Shown piece by piece: positions 17,714 to 25,411 of a stretch of DNA of 64,000 nucleotides (within the stretch, counting starts at the first letter, position 1; every line of letters starts with the position of its first letter). Where the stretch lies: contig JADJDQ010000021.1 of the NCBI GenBank assembly GCA_016702605.1, forward strand, positions 1,302,001-1,366,000, written 5' to 3'. The DNA is from Candidatus Intricatilinea gracilis. GTDB taxonomy: Bacteria; Pseudomonadota; Gammaproteobacteria; Burkholderiales; Burkholderiaceae_C. A program made the translations under genes and the position numbers. Below the pieces are notes generated by a model. The model had not been told where the DNA came from. It was given only the letters and a program-made list of their open reading frames with translations, and ran no database searches.

Positions 17714-19234
17714 TCAATGACCGCCGGTGCTGGCCGCGGGCTTGTTGGCGGCGCGGTACTTGGTGACGTCTTCTGTCGTGATACGCCCGGCGCTGTTGCC
17801 GAAGCTGTTGAGCACGTAGCTCAGGATGTTGGCCACTTCGTCGTCGTTCAACTGGTTCATGGGTGGCATCACCGAGTTGTATTCGCTACCGTTCACCGTG
17901 ACCTTGCCCGTCATGCCGTTGAGCACGATGCCGATGGCGCGTTTCGGGTCGGCGACAAGGTAGTCGGACTTGGCCAGCGGCGGGAACACACCCTGCAGCC
18001 CTGCCCCATTGGCCTGGTGACAGACCGAACAGGTGCCAGAGTACAGAGCCTGGCCGGCCTGGATCTGGTCCTGCAAGGTCAAGGTACCGCTGGCAGCGGC
18101 CTTGGTGGCTGCGGTCACGGCGTTCATGTTGGGCTGCGACCGGTCACCCAGGTAGACCGAGTCGAGCTCCTTGCCCGAGTAGATGGATTTGTCCTCGGGC
18201 CCATCCACCTTCAGGATGGCCAATGCGCCCTTGTTGAAGGCTCTGAAGATCGAGTGGTCGACCAAGACGTAGCTGCCCGGCACGGGTGTCTTGAACTCGA
18301 CCACCGCGGCGCCACCGGCCGGAATGAGCGTGGTCTGCACGTTCTTCTGCACGTTGCTGCCGCCCTCGTAACGCACCTTGTCGAAGATGGCGCCGATGAC
18401 GTGGAAGCTCGACACCAGGTTCGGCCCGCCGTTGCCGACGTACAGCCGCACGGTTTCGCCGGTCTTGGCGGTGATGGCGCGGTCACCGGTGAGTGCTCCT
18501 TCGGCGCCGTTGAACAACACGTAGGTCGGCTGTTCGGCGATGGCCTTTTCCATGTCGAAGGGTTGTTGACCCTTCTCGCGGTACTTGCCTGTGGTGTAGA
18601 AGTCGCCTTGCATCACGTAGTACTCGTGGTCGACCTTGGGCAGGCCTTCGGGCGGCTCCACCAGGATCAGGCCGTACATGCCGTTGGCCACGTGCATGCC
18701 CACCGGCGCAGTGGCGCAGTGGTACACGTAGATGCCTTCGTTGAGTGCCTTGAAGCTGAACTGCGACTCGTGCCCTGGCGCCGTGAAGCTGCTGGCCGCA
18801 CCGCCGCCGGGGCCGGTCACGCCGTGCAGGTCGATGTTGTGCGGCATCTTGCTGCTCGGGTGGTTCTTGAGGTGAAACTCCACCGTGTCACCCTGGCGCA
18901 CACGAATGAAGCTGCCCGGCACCGTGCCGCCAAACGTCCAGAACGTGTAGCTCACACCTTCCGAGATCTGCATGTCCTTCTCGATCACTTCGAGCTCGAC
19001 GATCACTTTGGCCGGTACCTTGCGATTGGTGGGTGGCGGCACGAACGGCGGGCTGGTCAGCACGGCCTTGATCGGCGCACCTTGCGGCGGGCCGAAGTCG
19101 CCTGCGCCCCGCGATGGCACCGGTTTGTTGGCAGGTTTGCCAGGCGCAGGTGTGGCAGCACTGGCGCTGATGGCGGTGACCAGGCTGGCGGCAAACAGCA
19201 CGCTGGCCAGTAGTGATGAAAGTGTCGGCGGCAC
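17714..19234 (-). CDS. nirK: Copper nitrite reductase with fused C-terminal cytochrome c
   Basis: Periplasmic NO-forming nitrite reductase, 506 residues. The GTG at 19234 is chosen: AAGGAG lies 7 nt upstream and the product begins with a signal peptide (LSSLLASVLFAASLVTAIS). Two cupredoxin domains carry the type-1/type-2 copper ligands in MPHNIDLHG (about residue 130), VYHCATAPVGMHVANGMYG (about 175-190) and SSFHVIG. From about residue 390 a cytochrome c domain follows, with GTCSVCHQANGAG (CxxCH) and axial Met in SVMPPMNQL, so this is the three-domain type known from Ralstonia. Upstream ATGs would read into the promoter. nirV follows 10 nt later. Confidence 0.96.
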   Translation of the reverse strand: MPPTLSSLLASVLFAASLVTAISASAATPAPGKPANKPVPSRGAGDFGPPQGAPIKAVLTSPPFVPPPTNRKVPAKVIVELEVIEKDMQISEGVSYTFWTFGGTVPGSFIRVRQGDTVEFHLKNHPSSKMPHNIDLHGVTGPGGGAASSFTAPGHESQFSFKALNEGIYVYHCATAPVGMHVANGMYGLILVEPPEGLPKVDHEYYVMQGDFYTTGKYREKGQQPFDMEKAIAEQPTYVLFNGAEGALTGDRAITAKTGETVRLYVGNGGPNLVSSFHVIGAIFDKVRYEGGSNVQKNVQTTLIPAGGAAVVEFKTPVPGSYVLVDHSIFRAFNKGALAILKVDGPEDKSIYSGKELDSVYLGDRSQPNMNAVTAATKAAASGTLTLQDQIQAGQALYSGTCSVCHQANGAGLQGVFPPLAKSDYLVADPKRAIGIVLNGMTGKVTVNGSEYNSVMPPMNQLNDDEVANILSYVLNSFGNSAGRITTEDVTKYRAANKPAASTGGH

Positions 19235-19288
19235 GATGAACTCCTTGGGTCGACTGAAAGCTGCATTCAACATGTACCTATCGTATAA

Positions 19289-19307
19289 GGTGCATGCCAA
19301 ATACATT
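19289..19307. promoter_or_regulatory. NsrR-like site upstream of nirK
   Basis: GGTGCATGC-C-AAATACATT fits the dyad pattern reported for NsrR (about RATGYATTT-N-AAATRCATY): the right arm matches fully and the left arm in six of nine positions. Its centre is about 64 nt upstream of the nirK GTG, and it abuts the FNR/DNR-like box, a layout suited to NO-relieved repression plus anaerobic activation. Confidence 0.5.
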
Positions 19308-19320
19308 TGATTCAGATCAG
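19307..19320. promoter_or_regulatory. FNR/DNR-type box upstream of nirK
   Basis: TTGAT-TCAG-ATCAG matches the FNR/NNR/DNR consensus TTGAT-N4-ATCAA in nine of ten positions. Placing it at -41.5 would put the transcript start near 19272, leaving a ~38-nt leader before the GTG at 19234. This supports low-oxygen or NO control of nirK. Confidence 0.65.
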
Positions 19321-19357
19321 TCGACAGGCCGCGCACGGCGGCCTTGGCGTTCACCCC

Positions 19358-19747
19358 TCAAGCCAGACCGAAGAAACCCACCACCTGCTTGGTCAATGCC
19401 ACCGACACGATGTACCCCACCGTGAGCAAGGCCAGTTCACCTGAACGGATACACATGGCGCGTGTCGACGCGGGTCGCAATGCCAGCATGCCCAGGCCGA
19501 TGTAGACCAGCAGCGCGATGATCTTGGCCATCAGCCAAGGCACATCCAGGGGGTTGAGGCCGATCGTCCAGGCCAGCGCCACGGCCGATGTGAGCAACAC
19601 CGTGTCGACTCCATGCGGCAGGCTGCGCGCCAGTCGACCACGTGCCCAGTCGGCGCCCGCCAGCACGCCCAGCCATCGCGCAGCAAAGCCGCCGATCGAC
19701 AGGACCACGGCACATTGATGGATGAGCTTGAGCGTGGCGTAGTCCAA
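19358..19747 (-). CDS. SirB-family integral membrane protein
   Basis: A 129-residue protein with four hydrophobic helices (for example LKLIHQCAVVLSIGGFAARW and LMAKIIALLVYIGLGMLAL), matching the SirB2-type family in length and in the N-terminal K-LIHQ...S motif. Its molecular function is not established. The upstream neighbour ends 3 nt away, so they form one unit, and both sit inside the nirK/nsrR block. A heme/NO-related membrane role is inference from context. Confidence 0.75.
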   Translation of the reverse strand: MDYATLKLIHQCAVVLSIGGFAARWLGVLAGADWARGRLARSLPHGVDTVLLTSAVALAWTIGLNPLDVPWLMAKIIALLVYIGLGMLALRPASTRAMCIRSGELALLTVGYIVSVALTKQVVGFFGLA

Positions 19748-19750
19748 GGC

Positions 19751-20989
19751 TCAGCCCGCCGCAGGTGCCAGGCGCACGGGGTGCTGCACCCGCCATGCGA
19801 TGGCCGAGCCGATCATCGTGAGGACAAACAGCAGCAGGCTGGCGGCATTCAAGCTGGCGCCAAGGCTGAGCCACGCCGGCTCGGCCATGCCCCAGAACAG
19901 CCGAAACACCAGTGAGGCATGCAGACAAACCAGCGGCACATAGAACCACGCGCCGAACAGCAGCTTGACCCGCGCCACCGCAGGCAGGATGACCGGTGCA
20001 TGGCCCATGATCATGCTCATCACGAAGCCCAGGCCAAGTGCATGCAAGGCCATGTCGCGCCCAGGGCAACTCGCCGCCGTGCCCAGCCAGGCGATACCGG
20101 CCACCGCCAGCCAGGCGTAACCGACCAGCAGACACACGGCCATGTAGCGACTCATGCCCCGCATCCGCACGGTGCGCCGAGCGATGTCGAACAGCGCGAA
20201 CCAGATCGCCAGTGCTGTCAGCGCCAGGCCAAAGATCACGCCGCCCAGTCCCGGCAGCCACAGTCCAATGACCGCACCAGCCATCAGCGTGAACACCACC
20301 GCCAGCAGGGCGATTCCCGCATGGGTCAGGCGCGCCATCAGGCGGGTCATCTCGAGCCTTTCGGCCGCGATGGTCAGGATCAGGAAGGCAAACCACCAGG
20401 GCAGCGATGCCGCGCTGTAGGGGCTGGTTGCAAACAGCACATTGCCCGTCGACCAGGCCACGGCGCCGAGCAACAACAGCACCGTGTGCACCTCGCGCTG
20501 GCGCAACACCACCACGATGTTGACGGCAATGAACACCAGTGCAGCCAATACGAACAAGCCTGCGGCCAGCGACGTCTGGCCGGCCAGCAGGCACAAACCT
20601 GCCAACCCCGAACACAGCGGCGCGGCAAACGCCCAGGGCTGGCGGATCGCCACGGCCCGTTCCACACCGATGGCCGTACCCAGGAAGGCCGAGATCACCA
20701 GCGCTGCATGCGCCAGTGCAGCGCGGCCCAGCACGGTGACGGTGGTGTCACCAAACGCCGCCAGCACGGCGGCCCAACCGACCGCGGAGCCCAACCCGGC
20801 GGCACCACCCGGCCCGTCGACACCACCCAGCGACCAGGCCCTGGTGCGCACCAGCCCACCCAGCACGGCGCTGATCAAGGCCGTCGCCACCAGCGCACTC
20901 AGTGTGGCGGTGGTCGTCGTGCGCAGAGCCGAGGGGCGCGCCCGCTGTGCTGCCCGCGCACCACCGGCAGGACGCTCGACCCGGCTCAT
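19751..20989 (-). CDS. Polytopic membrane protein with NnrS-like features
   Basis: A 412-residue, roughly 12-helix protein. I do not recognise a named family with certainty. The segment HALGLGFVMSMIMGHAPVILPAV resembles HALTVGLIGGITLGMITRTALG of the true NnrS at 22194-23402, suggesting a shared heme/copper membrane superfamily. It overlaps the DUF59 gene upstream by 4 nt and lies 3 nt from the SirB-like gene. Proteins like this recur in denitrification and NO-stress gene clusters; the function is unassigned. Confidence 0.65.
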   Translation of the reverse strand: MSRVERPAGGARAAQRARPSALRTTTTATLSALVATALISAVLGGLVRTRAWSLGGVDGPGGAAGLGSAVGWAAVLAAFGDTTVTVLGRAALAHAALVISAFLGTAIGVERAVAIRQPWAFAAPLCSGLAGLCLLAGQTSLAAGLFVLAALVFIAVNIVVVLRQREVHTVLLLLGAVAWSTGNVLFATSPYSAASLPWWFAFLILTIAAERLEMTRLMARLTHAGIALLAVVFTLMAGAVIGLWLPGLGGVIFGLALTALAIWFALFDIARRTVRMRGMSRYMAVCLLVGYAWLAVAGIAWLGTAASCPGRDMALHALGLGFVMSMIMGHAPVILPAVARVKLLFGAWFYVPLVCLHASLVFRLFWGMAEPAWLSLGASLNAASLLLFVLTMIGSAIAWRVQHPVRLAPAAG

Positions 20990-21378
20990 TGCATGAAGCG
21001 CCTGGCGCGTTCACTCATCATCTCGGGTGTCCACGGCGGCTGCCACACCAGCTCGATCTCGATGGCCATGCCACGCGGCAAAGTGCGGTCGAGCTCGAGA
21101 TCGACCTCGTCGATGATCACGTCGATCACCGGGCAGGCCACCGACGTCATGGTGATTCGAATGCTGGCCTTGTCGCCGTCGATCACCACGCCGTAGATCA
21201 GGCCCACATCGACGATGGTCAGCGCCATCTCGGGGTCGACCACACGGCGCAAGGCATCGAACACCGGTTGGCGCAGTTCGTCAGGGCCCTGGTAAGGAAA
21301 GGTCTCGGGTACAGGGTGACGTGGCCGCGCCTTGCCCTGCCCTGCTGCAGCACCATCGACGGGAGATGGAGCACTCAT
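20986..21378 (-). CDS. DUF59/MIP18-type Fe-S assembly factor (SufT/PaaD-like)
   Basis: A 130-residue protein with the DUF59 core: LRRVVDPEMALTIVDVGLIY (about residue 43-62), ITMTSVACPVIDVIIDEV with the conserved Cys of the TxxxCP motif, and ELVWQPPWTPEMMSERAR near the end. Family members help deliver Fe-S clusters. Placed between nsrR (12 nt away) and the NnrS-like gene (4-nt overlap), it may help mature or repair Fe-S proteins damaged by NO, including NsrR itself. Confidence 0.88.
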   Translation of the reverse strand: MSAPSPVDGAAAGQGKARPRHPVPETFPYQGPDELRQPVFDALRRVVDPEMALTIVDVGLIYGVVIDGDKASIRITMTSVACPVIDVIIDEVDLELDRTLPRGMAIEIELVWQPPWTPEMMSERARRFMQ

Positions 21379-21390
21379 GATGAAACGTCC

Positions 21391-21840
21391 TCAGCTGCGC
21401 GCAGTGGGCCGTGGGTGCATCACCTTGGCCAGCGCGTTTCGGTTGTGCACCAGATCAGCCAGCGTGTAGCCGTCCAGCACAGCATAGAAGGCCTCGACCG
21501 CTTCACCCAGCACACCACGCAGGCGGCAGATGCGGGCGATCGAGCAGGTGTCGGGCGCGTCACCGAAACACTCGGCCGGCACGGACGCGCCTTCGGTGCT
21601 GCGCACGACGTCGCCGATCACGATCTGATCGGCCGGCAGGCCCAGCCCCATGCCTCCACCCTTGCCCCGCACCGTTGCCAGCCAGCCTTGTTTGCCGAGA
21701 AAGTGCACCACCTTGACGAGATGGTTCTCCGACACGTCGAACGACGTGGCGACCTCGGCAATCGTGGCCCGGCGCGTCGGGTCGGCGGCCAGGTAGATCA
21801 ATACACGCAGGCTGTAGTCGGTGAAGGTGTTGAGTTTCAT
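21391..21840 (-). CDS. nsrR: Rrf2-family NO-sensing repressor NsrR
   Basis: A 149-residue winged-helix regulator. MKLNTFTDYSLRVLIYLA, SFDVSENHLVKVVHFLGKQG and the wing VRGKGGGMGLGLP are the classic Rrf2/NsrR features. Three cysteines in AECFGDAPDTCSIARIC (about residue 90-106) are the Fe-S ligands that react with NO. It is divergent from nnrS and heads the nsrR-DUF59-membrane-SirB unit, with NsrR-like sites in the 353-nt intergenic region, so autoregulation is likely. Confidence 0.93.
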   Translation of the reverse strand: MKLNTFTDYSLRVLIYLAADPTRRATIAEVATSFDVSENHLVKVVHFLGKQGWLATVRGKGGGMGLGLPADQIVIGDVVRSTEGASVPAECFGDAPDTCSIARICRLRGVLGEAVEAFYAVLDGYTLADLVHNRNALAKVMHPRPTARS

Positions 21841-22011
21841 GACAGCTCAGGCAAGACGATGACGGGATGGTTGCATGCCAAGGTTGCGCCCGGCACACGT
21901 GATCGCCCCGCAGTTTCCCCGATGACGGCGTGGTGAGCAGTGCCACTCTGCGTTGCCGGATCAGCGGCTTGCGCGCTTTCGATCGAGGGTCCTCCGCAAG
22001 ATCCAGTTAAA

Positions 22012-22030
22012 GCTGCATGCATCATGCATC
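22012..22030. promoter_or_regulatory. NsrR-like site, nsrR-nnrS gap
   Basis: GCTGCATGC-A-TCATGCATC has nearly the same left arm as the nirK site (GGTGCATGC) and a right arm with seven of nine consensus positions. It is central in the divergent 353-nt gap and could serve both genes. The rest of 21841-22193 shows no ORF. Confidence 0.45.
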
Positions 22031-22165
22031 TATTGTGCAACGTGAACCAGCCGCGCTGGTGATCCATGTCAATGCCTGCCGGTCGTCCGCTGCGATGCAC
22101 CTTTGGTAGCGGCACGCAACGGCAAGGGTGTCGATTGCGGTCATCACCACACACATGCCACAATA

Positions 22166-22184
22166 GATGTATTGTGTTTGCAGC
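22166..22184. promoter_or_regulatory. NsrR-like site proximal to nnrS
   Basis: GATGTATTG-T-GTTTGCAGC has a left arm matching RATGYATTT in eight of nine positions; the right arm is weak. It ends 9 nt before the nnrS ATG at 22194, where bound repressor would block initiation. Confidence 0.4.
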
Positions 22185-22193
22185 TTTTATGTC

Positions 22194-23402
22194 ATGCCTA
22201 TCCTGATCAGTGAACCGGCGCGTACGCGCGCGGTGCCGGCGGGCGAACTCGCCTTGTGGCAACTTGGCTTTCGACCCTTCTATCTGCTGGCCGCCATGTT
22301 CGCGGCCTTGTCGGTGCCCTTGTGGTCACTGCAGTTCAGCGGCCTGACATCGAATACCGGCCTGCGAGGCCCCTTGTGGCATGCCCACGAGATGGTCTTC
22401 GGCTACACGCTGGCCATCGTGGTGGGTTTCCTGTTCACGGCGGGTCGAAACTGGTCGGGTCAGCCCACACCGACGGGGCGCCCGCTGATGGCCATGGCAG
22501 GGCTGTGGGTGCTGGGTCGGGTACTCGTGCTGACACCCTTCGGGCTGGCCGCAGCCATCGTCAACATCGCCTTTCCGCTGCTGGCCGCCTGGGCCTTGTG
22601 GCGTGCACTTCGAAACGGCAACAACAAGCGCAACTACTTCTTCGTGCCTCTGCTGCTTGGCATGGCACTCGCGTCGGCGGTGGTGCACGCCAGCCAGCTG
22701 GGCTGGATACCCGCCAGCTGGACCGCCCTGCCCGCCGGACTGGGCATCACCGTGGCGCTGGATGTATTGATGTTCATCGTTGCCGTCATGGCCGGCCGCG
22801 TCGTGCCCATGTTCACCAACAACGGTGTGCCTGGCGCCGATGCGCGACGCGACCCACGTGTCGAACGGCTCGCCCTGGGCAGTGTGCTGGCCTTGCTGGC
22901 CATCGATCTGCTGCAGCTGCATGGCCTCTGGCTGGTGGTGGTGGTGGCGATCGGGCTGCTAGCTCACGCCACACGCTGGTACCTGTGGAACCCGTGGTCG
23001 ACACGGCGCACACCTCTGGTGTGGGTGCTGCATGTGGCCTATGCCTGGTTGCCGGTGCACCTGGCCTTGCGGGCCGCCGCCGAACTGGGCTGGGTTGCCC
23101 CTGGTCTGGCCACCCATGCACTCACGGTGGGGCTGATCGGTGGCATCACGCTGGGCATGATCACCCGCACGGCGCTGGGCCACACCGGGCGTTTGCTGCA
23201 GGCCGGGCGGGTGGAGGTTGCGGCCTACCTGTGTGTCTCGGGCGCGGCGCTGGCACGTGTCGGGCTTCCCTTGATCGATGCCAGCTGGATGTTGCCGGCT
23301 GTCGCCGTCTCGTCCGCGCTGTGGTCGCTGGCCTTTGTGCTCTACCTCTGGCGCTACACACCCTTCTTGCTGCGCGCTCGCATCGACGGCCTGGCGGGCT
23401 GA
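22194..23402 (+). CDS. nnrS: NnrS family heme/copper membrane protein
   Basis: A 402-residue, 12-helix membrane protein of the NnrS family, found in denitrifiers and NO-stressed bacteria, where it protects against nitrosative stress. Hallmarks: LWQLGFRPFYLLAAMFA at the N-terminus, GPLWHAHEMVFGYTLAIVVGFLFTAG, RVVPMFTNN, and HALTVGLIGGITLGMITRTALGHTGR; the conserved His/Met residues are candidate heme and copper ligands. The ATG at 22194 is preferred over one 27 nt upstream that would overlap the proximal NsrR-like site. The ccoG start follows 2 nt after the stop. Confidence 0.94.
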   Translation: MPILISEPARTRAVPAGELALWQLGFRPFYLLAAMFAALSVPLWSLQFSGLTSNTGLRGPLWHAHEMVFGYTLAIVVGFLFTAGRNWSGQPTPTGRPLMAMAGLWVLGRVLVLTPFGLAAAIVNIAFPLLAAWALWRALRNGNNKRNYFFVPLLLGMALASAVVHASQLGWIPASWTALPAGLGITVALDVLMFIVAVMAGRVVPMFTNNGVPGADARRDPRVERLALGSVLALLAIDLLQLHGLWLVVVVAIGLLAHATRWYLWNPWSTRRTPLVWVLHVAYAWLPVHLALRAAAELGWVAPGLATHALTVGLIGGITLGMITRTALGHTGRLLQAGRVEVAAYLCVSGAALARVGLPLIDASWMLPAVAVSSALWSLAFVLYLWRYTPFLLRARIDGLAG

Positions 23403-23404
23403 CG

Positions 23405-24874
23405 ATGGACACACCCAACCCCGCACCGGTCGCGCGCCGGGTGATCCCGGTCCAGCCCGTGGCCACGTCGATGATTGCGGCCGAAGCCAAGATCTATCCG
23501 CGCAACGTCAAGGGCTTCTACGCCCGCTGGCGTTGGGTCATGGTGTGGGTGACTCAGCTGGTGTTCTACGGCACACCCTGGCTGCAGTGGAACAGCCATC
23601 AGGCCGTCCTGTTCGATCTGGACGGCGGGCGCTTCTACCTGTTCGGCCTGCTGCTGTATCCGCAAGACCTGATCTACCTGGCCGCATTGATGGTGATCGG
23701 TGCCTTGGCGCTGTTTTTCTTCACCGCACTCGCCGGCCGTCTGTGGTGTGGTTACACCTGTCCGCAGACGGTATATACCGAACTCTTCATGTGGATCGAG
23801 CACCACTGCGAAGGTGACCGCATGGCACGCCAGCGCCTGGACACCGCGCCCTGGGGCCGCAACAAGCTGCTGCGCAAGGGCGCCAAACAACTGGGCTGGA
23901 CGACCCTGGCACTGGTCACCGGATTCACCTTCGTCGGGTATTTCACTCCCATCCTGCAGTTGGCGGACCAGGTCGCAACGTTCACCCTGTCGCCCTGGGA
24001 AGCCTTCTGGGTCTTGTTCTACGCCGCAGCCACCTACGGCAACGCGGGGTTCATGCGCGAGCAGGTGTGCAAATACATGTGCCCGTACGCGCGTATCCAG
24101 AGTGCCCTGATCGACCGCGACAGCCTGATCATCAGCTACGACGCTGCCCGTGGTGATCCGCGCGGCTCACGCGCCCGCAAGAGTTCGGCCGCGGCACAGG
24201 GCCTGGGCGACTGCATCGACTGCACCTTGTGTGTCCAGGTCTGCCCCACCGGCATCGACATCCGCAACGGCCTGCAAAACGAATGTATCGCCTGTGCTGC
24301 CTGCATCGACGTGTGTGACGGCGTGATGGACAAGATGGGCTCACCGCGCGGGCTGATCCGTTACGCCACCGACAACGGCATCGAGAACCGCTGGAGCCGC
24401 GCCACCATGCTCAGGCGTGTGGTGCGCCCCCGTGTGCTGGTTTATGCCGCAGCTCTCACGGTGTTGTGTGGTGCGTTCGCCTACAGCCTGGCCAGCCGCA
24501 GCGACTTGCTGGTCGACGTGATCAAGGACCGCAACACCCTTGCCCGCGTGATCGACGATGGTCAGGTCGAGAACGTCTACCGCCTGCAGATCATGAACCG
24601 CACCGAAGATGCGCTGCAGCTGCGGGTCAGTGTCGACGGCCTGCCCGGCCTGATCATCACCTCGGACACCCGACTCGAGCTGCCCGCCGCAGCCATCGGC
24701 GCCCTGCCTGTGCGTGTACGTTTGCCGGCCGGCCATGCCGGTGACCTGGGCGGGCGCAGCCATCCGATCCACTTCGAGCTGCACCATGCGAGTCCGCGCG
24801 CTGGCGCACCGCAATCCCCAGGCACACCCGCGCTAGACGTACACGCCGGCTCCACCTTCTACGTGCCGCGCTGA
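23405..24874 (+). CDS. ccoG: CcoG/RdxA/FixG, cytochrome cbb3 assembly ferredoxin
   Basis: A 489-residue membrane Fe-S protein that acts as a Cu(II) reductase in cbb3 oxidase CuB assembly. RLWCGYTCPQTVYTELF lies after the first helices; CIDCTLCVQVCPTGID and CIACAACIDVC are two [4Fe-4S] motifs; a C-terminal Ig-like periplasmic domain (about 390-489) follows the last helix. No ccoNOPQ or ccoI genes are near; coupling to nnrS (2-nt gap) suggests copper and electron handling in the NO block instead. Confidence 0.94.
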   Translation: MDTPNPAPVARRVIPVQPVATSMIAAEAKIYPRNVKGFYARWRWVMVWVTQLVFYGTPWLQWNSHQAVLFDLDGGRFYLFGLLLYPQDLIYLAALMVIGALALFFFTALAGRLWCGYTCPQTVYTELFMWIEHHCEGDRMARQRLDTAPWGRNKLLRKGAKQLGWTTLALVTGFTFVGYFTPILQLADQVATFTLSPWEAFWVLFYAAATYGNAGFMREQVCKYMCPYARIQSALIDRDSLIISYDAARGDPRGSRARKSSAAAQGLGDCIDCTLCVQVCPTGIDIRNGLQNECIACAACIDVCDGVMDKMGSPRGLIRYATDNGIENRWSRATMLRRVVRPRVLVYAAALTVLCGAFAYSLASRSDLLVDVIKDRNTLARVIDDGQVENVYRLQIMNRTEDALQLRVSVDGLPGLIITSDTRLELPAAAIGALPVRVRLPAGHAGDLGGRSHPIHFELHHASPRAGAPQSPGTPALDVHAGSTFYVPR

Positions 24875-24895
24875 GTCGTGAGCTGCAGCGGCGTT

Positions 24896-25378
24896 TCACG
24901 ATTGCAGGGCAAGGGCCTTGAATCGCTGTTCCTGTTCGATCCGCATCTCCTTGCGAACGATGGCGGCCGCGTGCCGCCTGCGCTCGTCGGGTGAGAAGGG
25001 GCGCAGAGCGGGCACAGGCACGGGCCTGCGGTCATCGTCCACAGCGACCATCGTGAAGAAGCAGCTGTTGACGTGCCGGGCCGCTTGCGTGCGGATGTTT
25101 TCCGCGATGACCTTGATGCCGACCTCCATCGACGAGGTTCCGGTGTGGTTGACCGCCGCCAGCAGCGTCACCAGTTCGCCCACATGAACCGGCTGGCGGA
25201 AGGTCACCTGATCGACGCTGAGTGTGACCACATAGTGACCGGCATAACGGCTCGCACAGGCGTACGCGGCCTGGTCGAGCAACTTGAGCAAGGTGCCGCC
25301 ATGCACGTTGCCTGCAAAGTTCGCGGTGTCCGGCGTCATCAGCACGGTCATCGTCAGTTGGTGCGCGGGCAGGTCCAT
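24896..25378 (-). CDS. Acyl-CoA thioesterase (YciA/BACH type)
   Basis: A 160-residue hotdog thioesterase. The N-terminal TMTVLMTPDTANFAGNVHGG with LLKLLDQAAYACASRYAG is the acyl-CoA hydrolase signature (Asn/Asp-containing helix). It lies 33 nt downstream of the citrate-lyase-like large subunit and reads in the same direction, so it may hydrolyse the CoA product or relieve CoA sequestration in that pathway. It is convergent with ccoG. Confidence 0.9.
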   Translation of the reverse strand: MDLPAHQLTMTVLMTPDTANFAGNVHGGTLLKLLDQAAYACASRYAGHYVVTLSVDQVTFRQPVHVGELVTLLAAVNHTGTSSMEVGIKVIAENIRTQAARHVNSCFFTMVAVDDDRRPVPVPALRPFSPDERRRHAAAIVRKEMRIEQEQRFKALALQS

Positions 25379-25411
25379 CGTGTCATCGCTCCGGGTCGAG
25401 GTGCAGCATCG

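Noticed and set aside
22256..23404. Long N-terminal extension of ccoG through nnrS
   Set aside because: It reads nnrS out of frame; ccoG starts at 23405, two bases after the nnrS stop.
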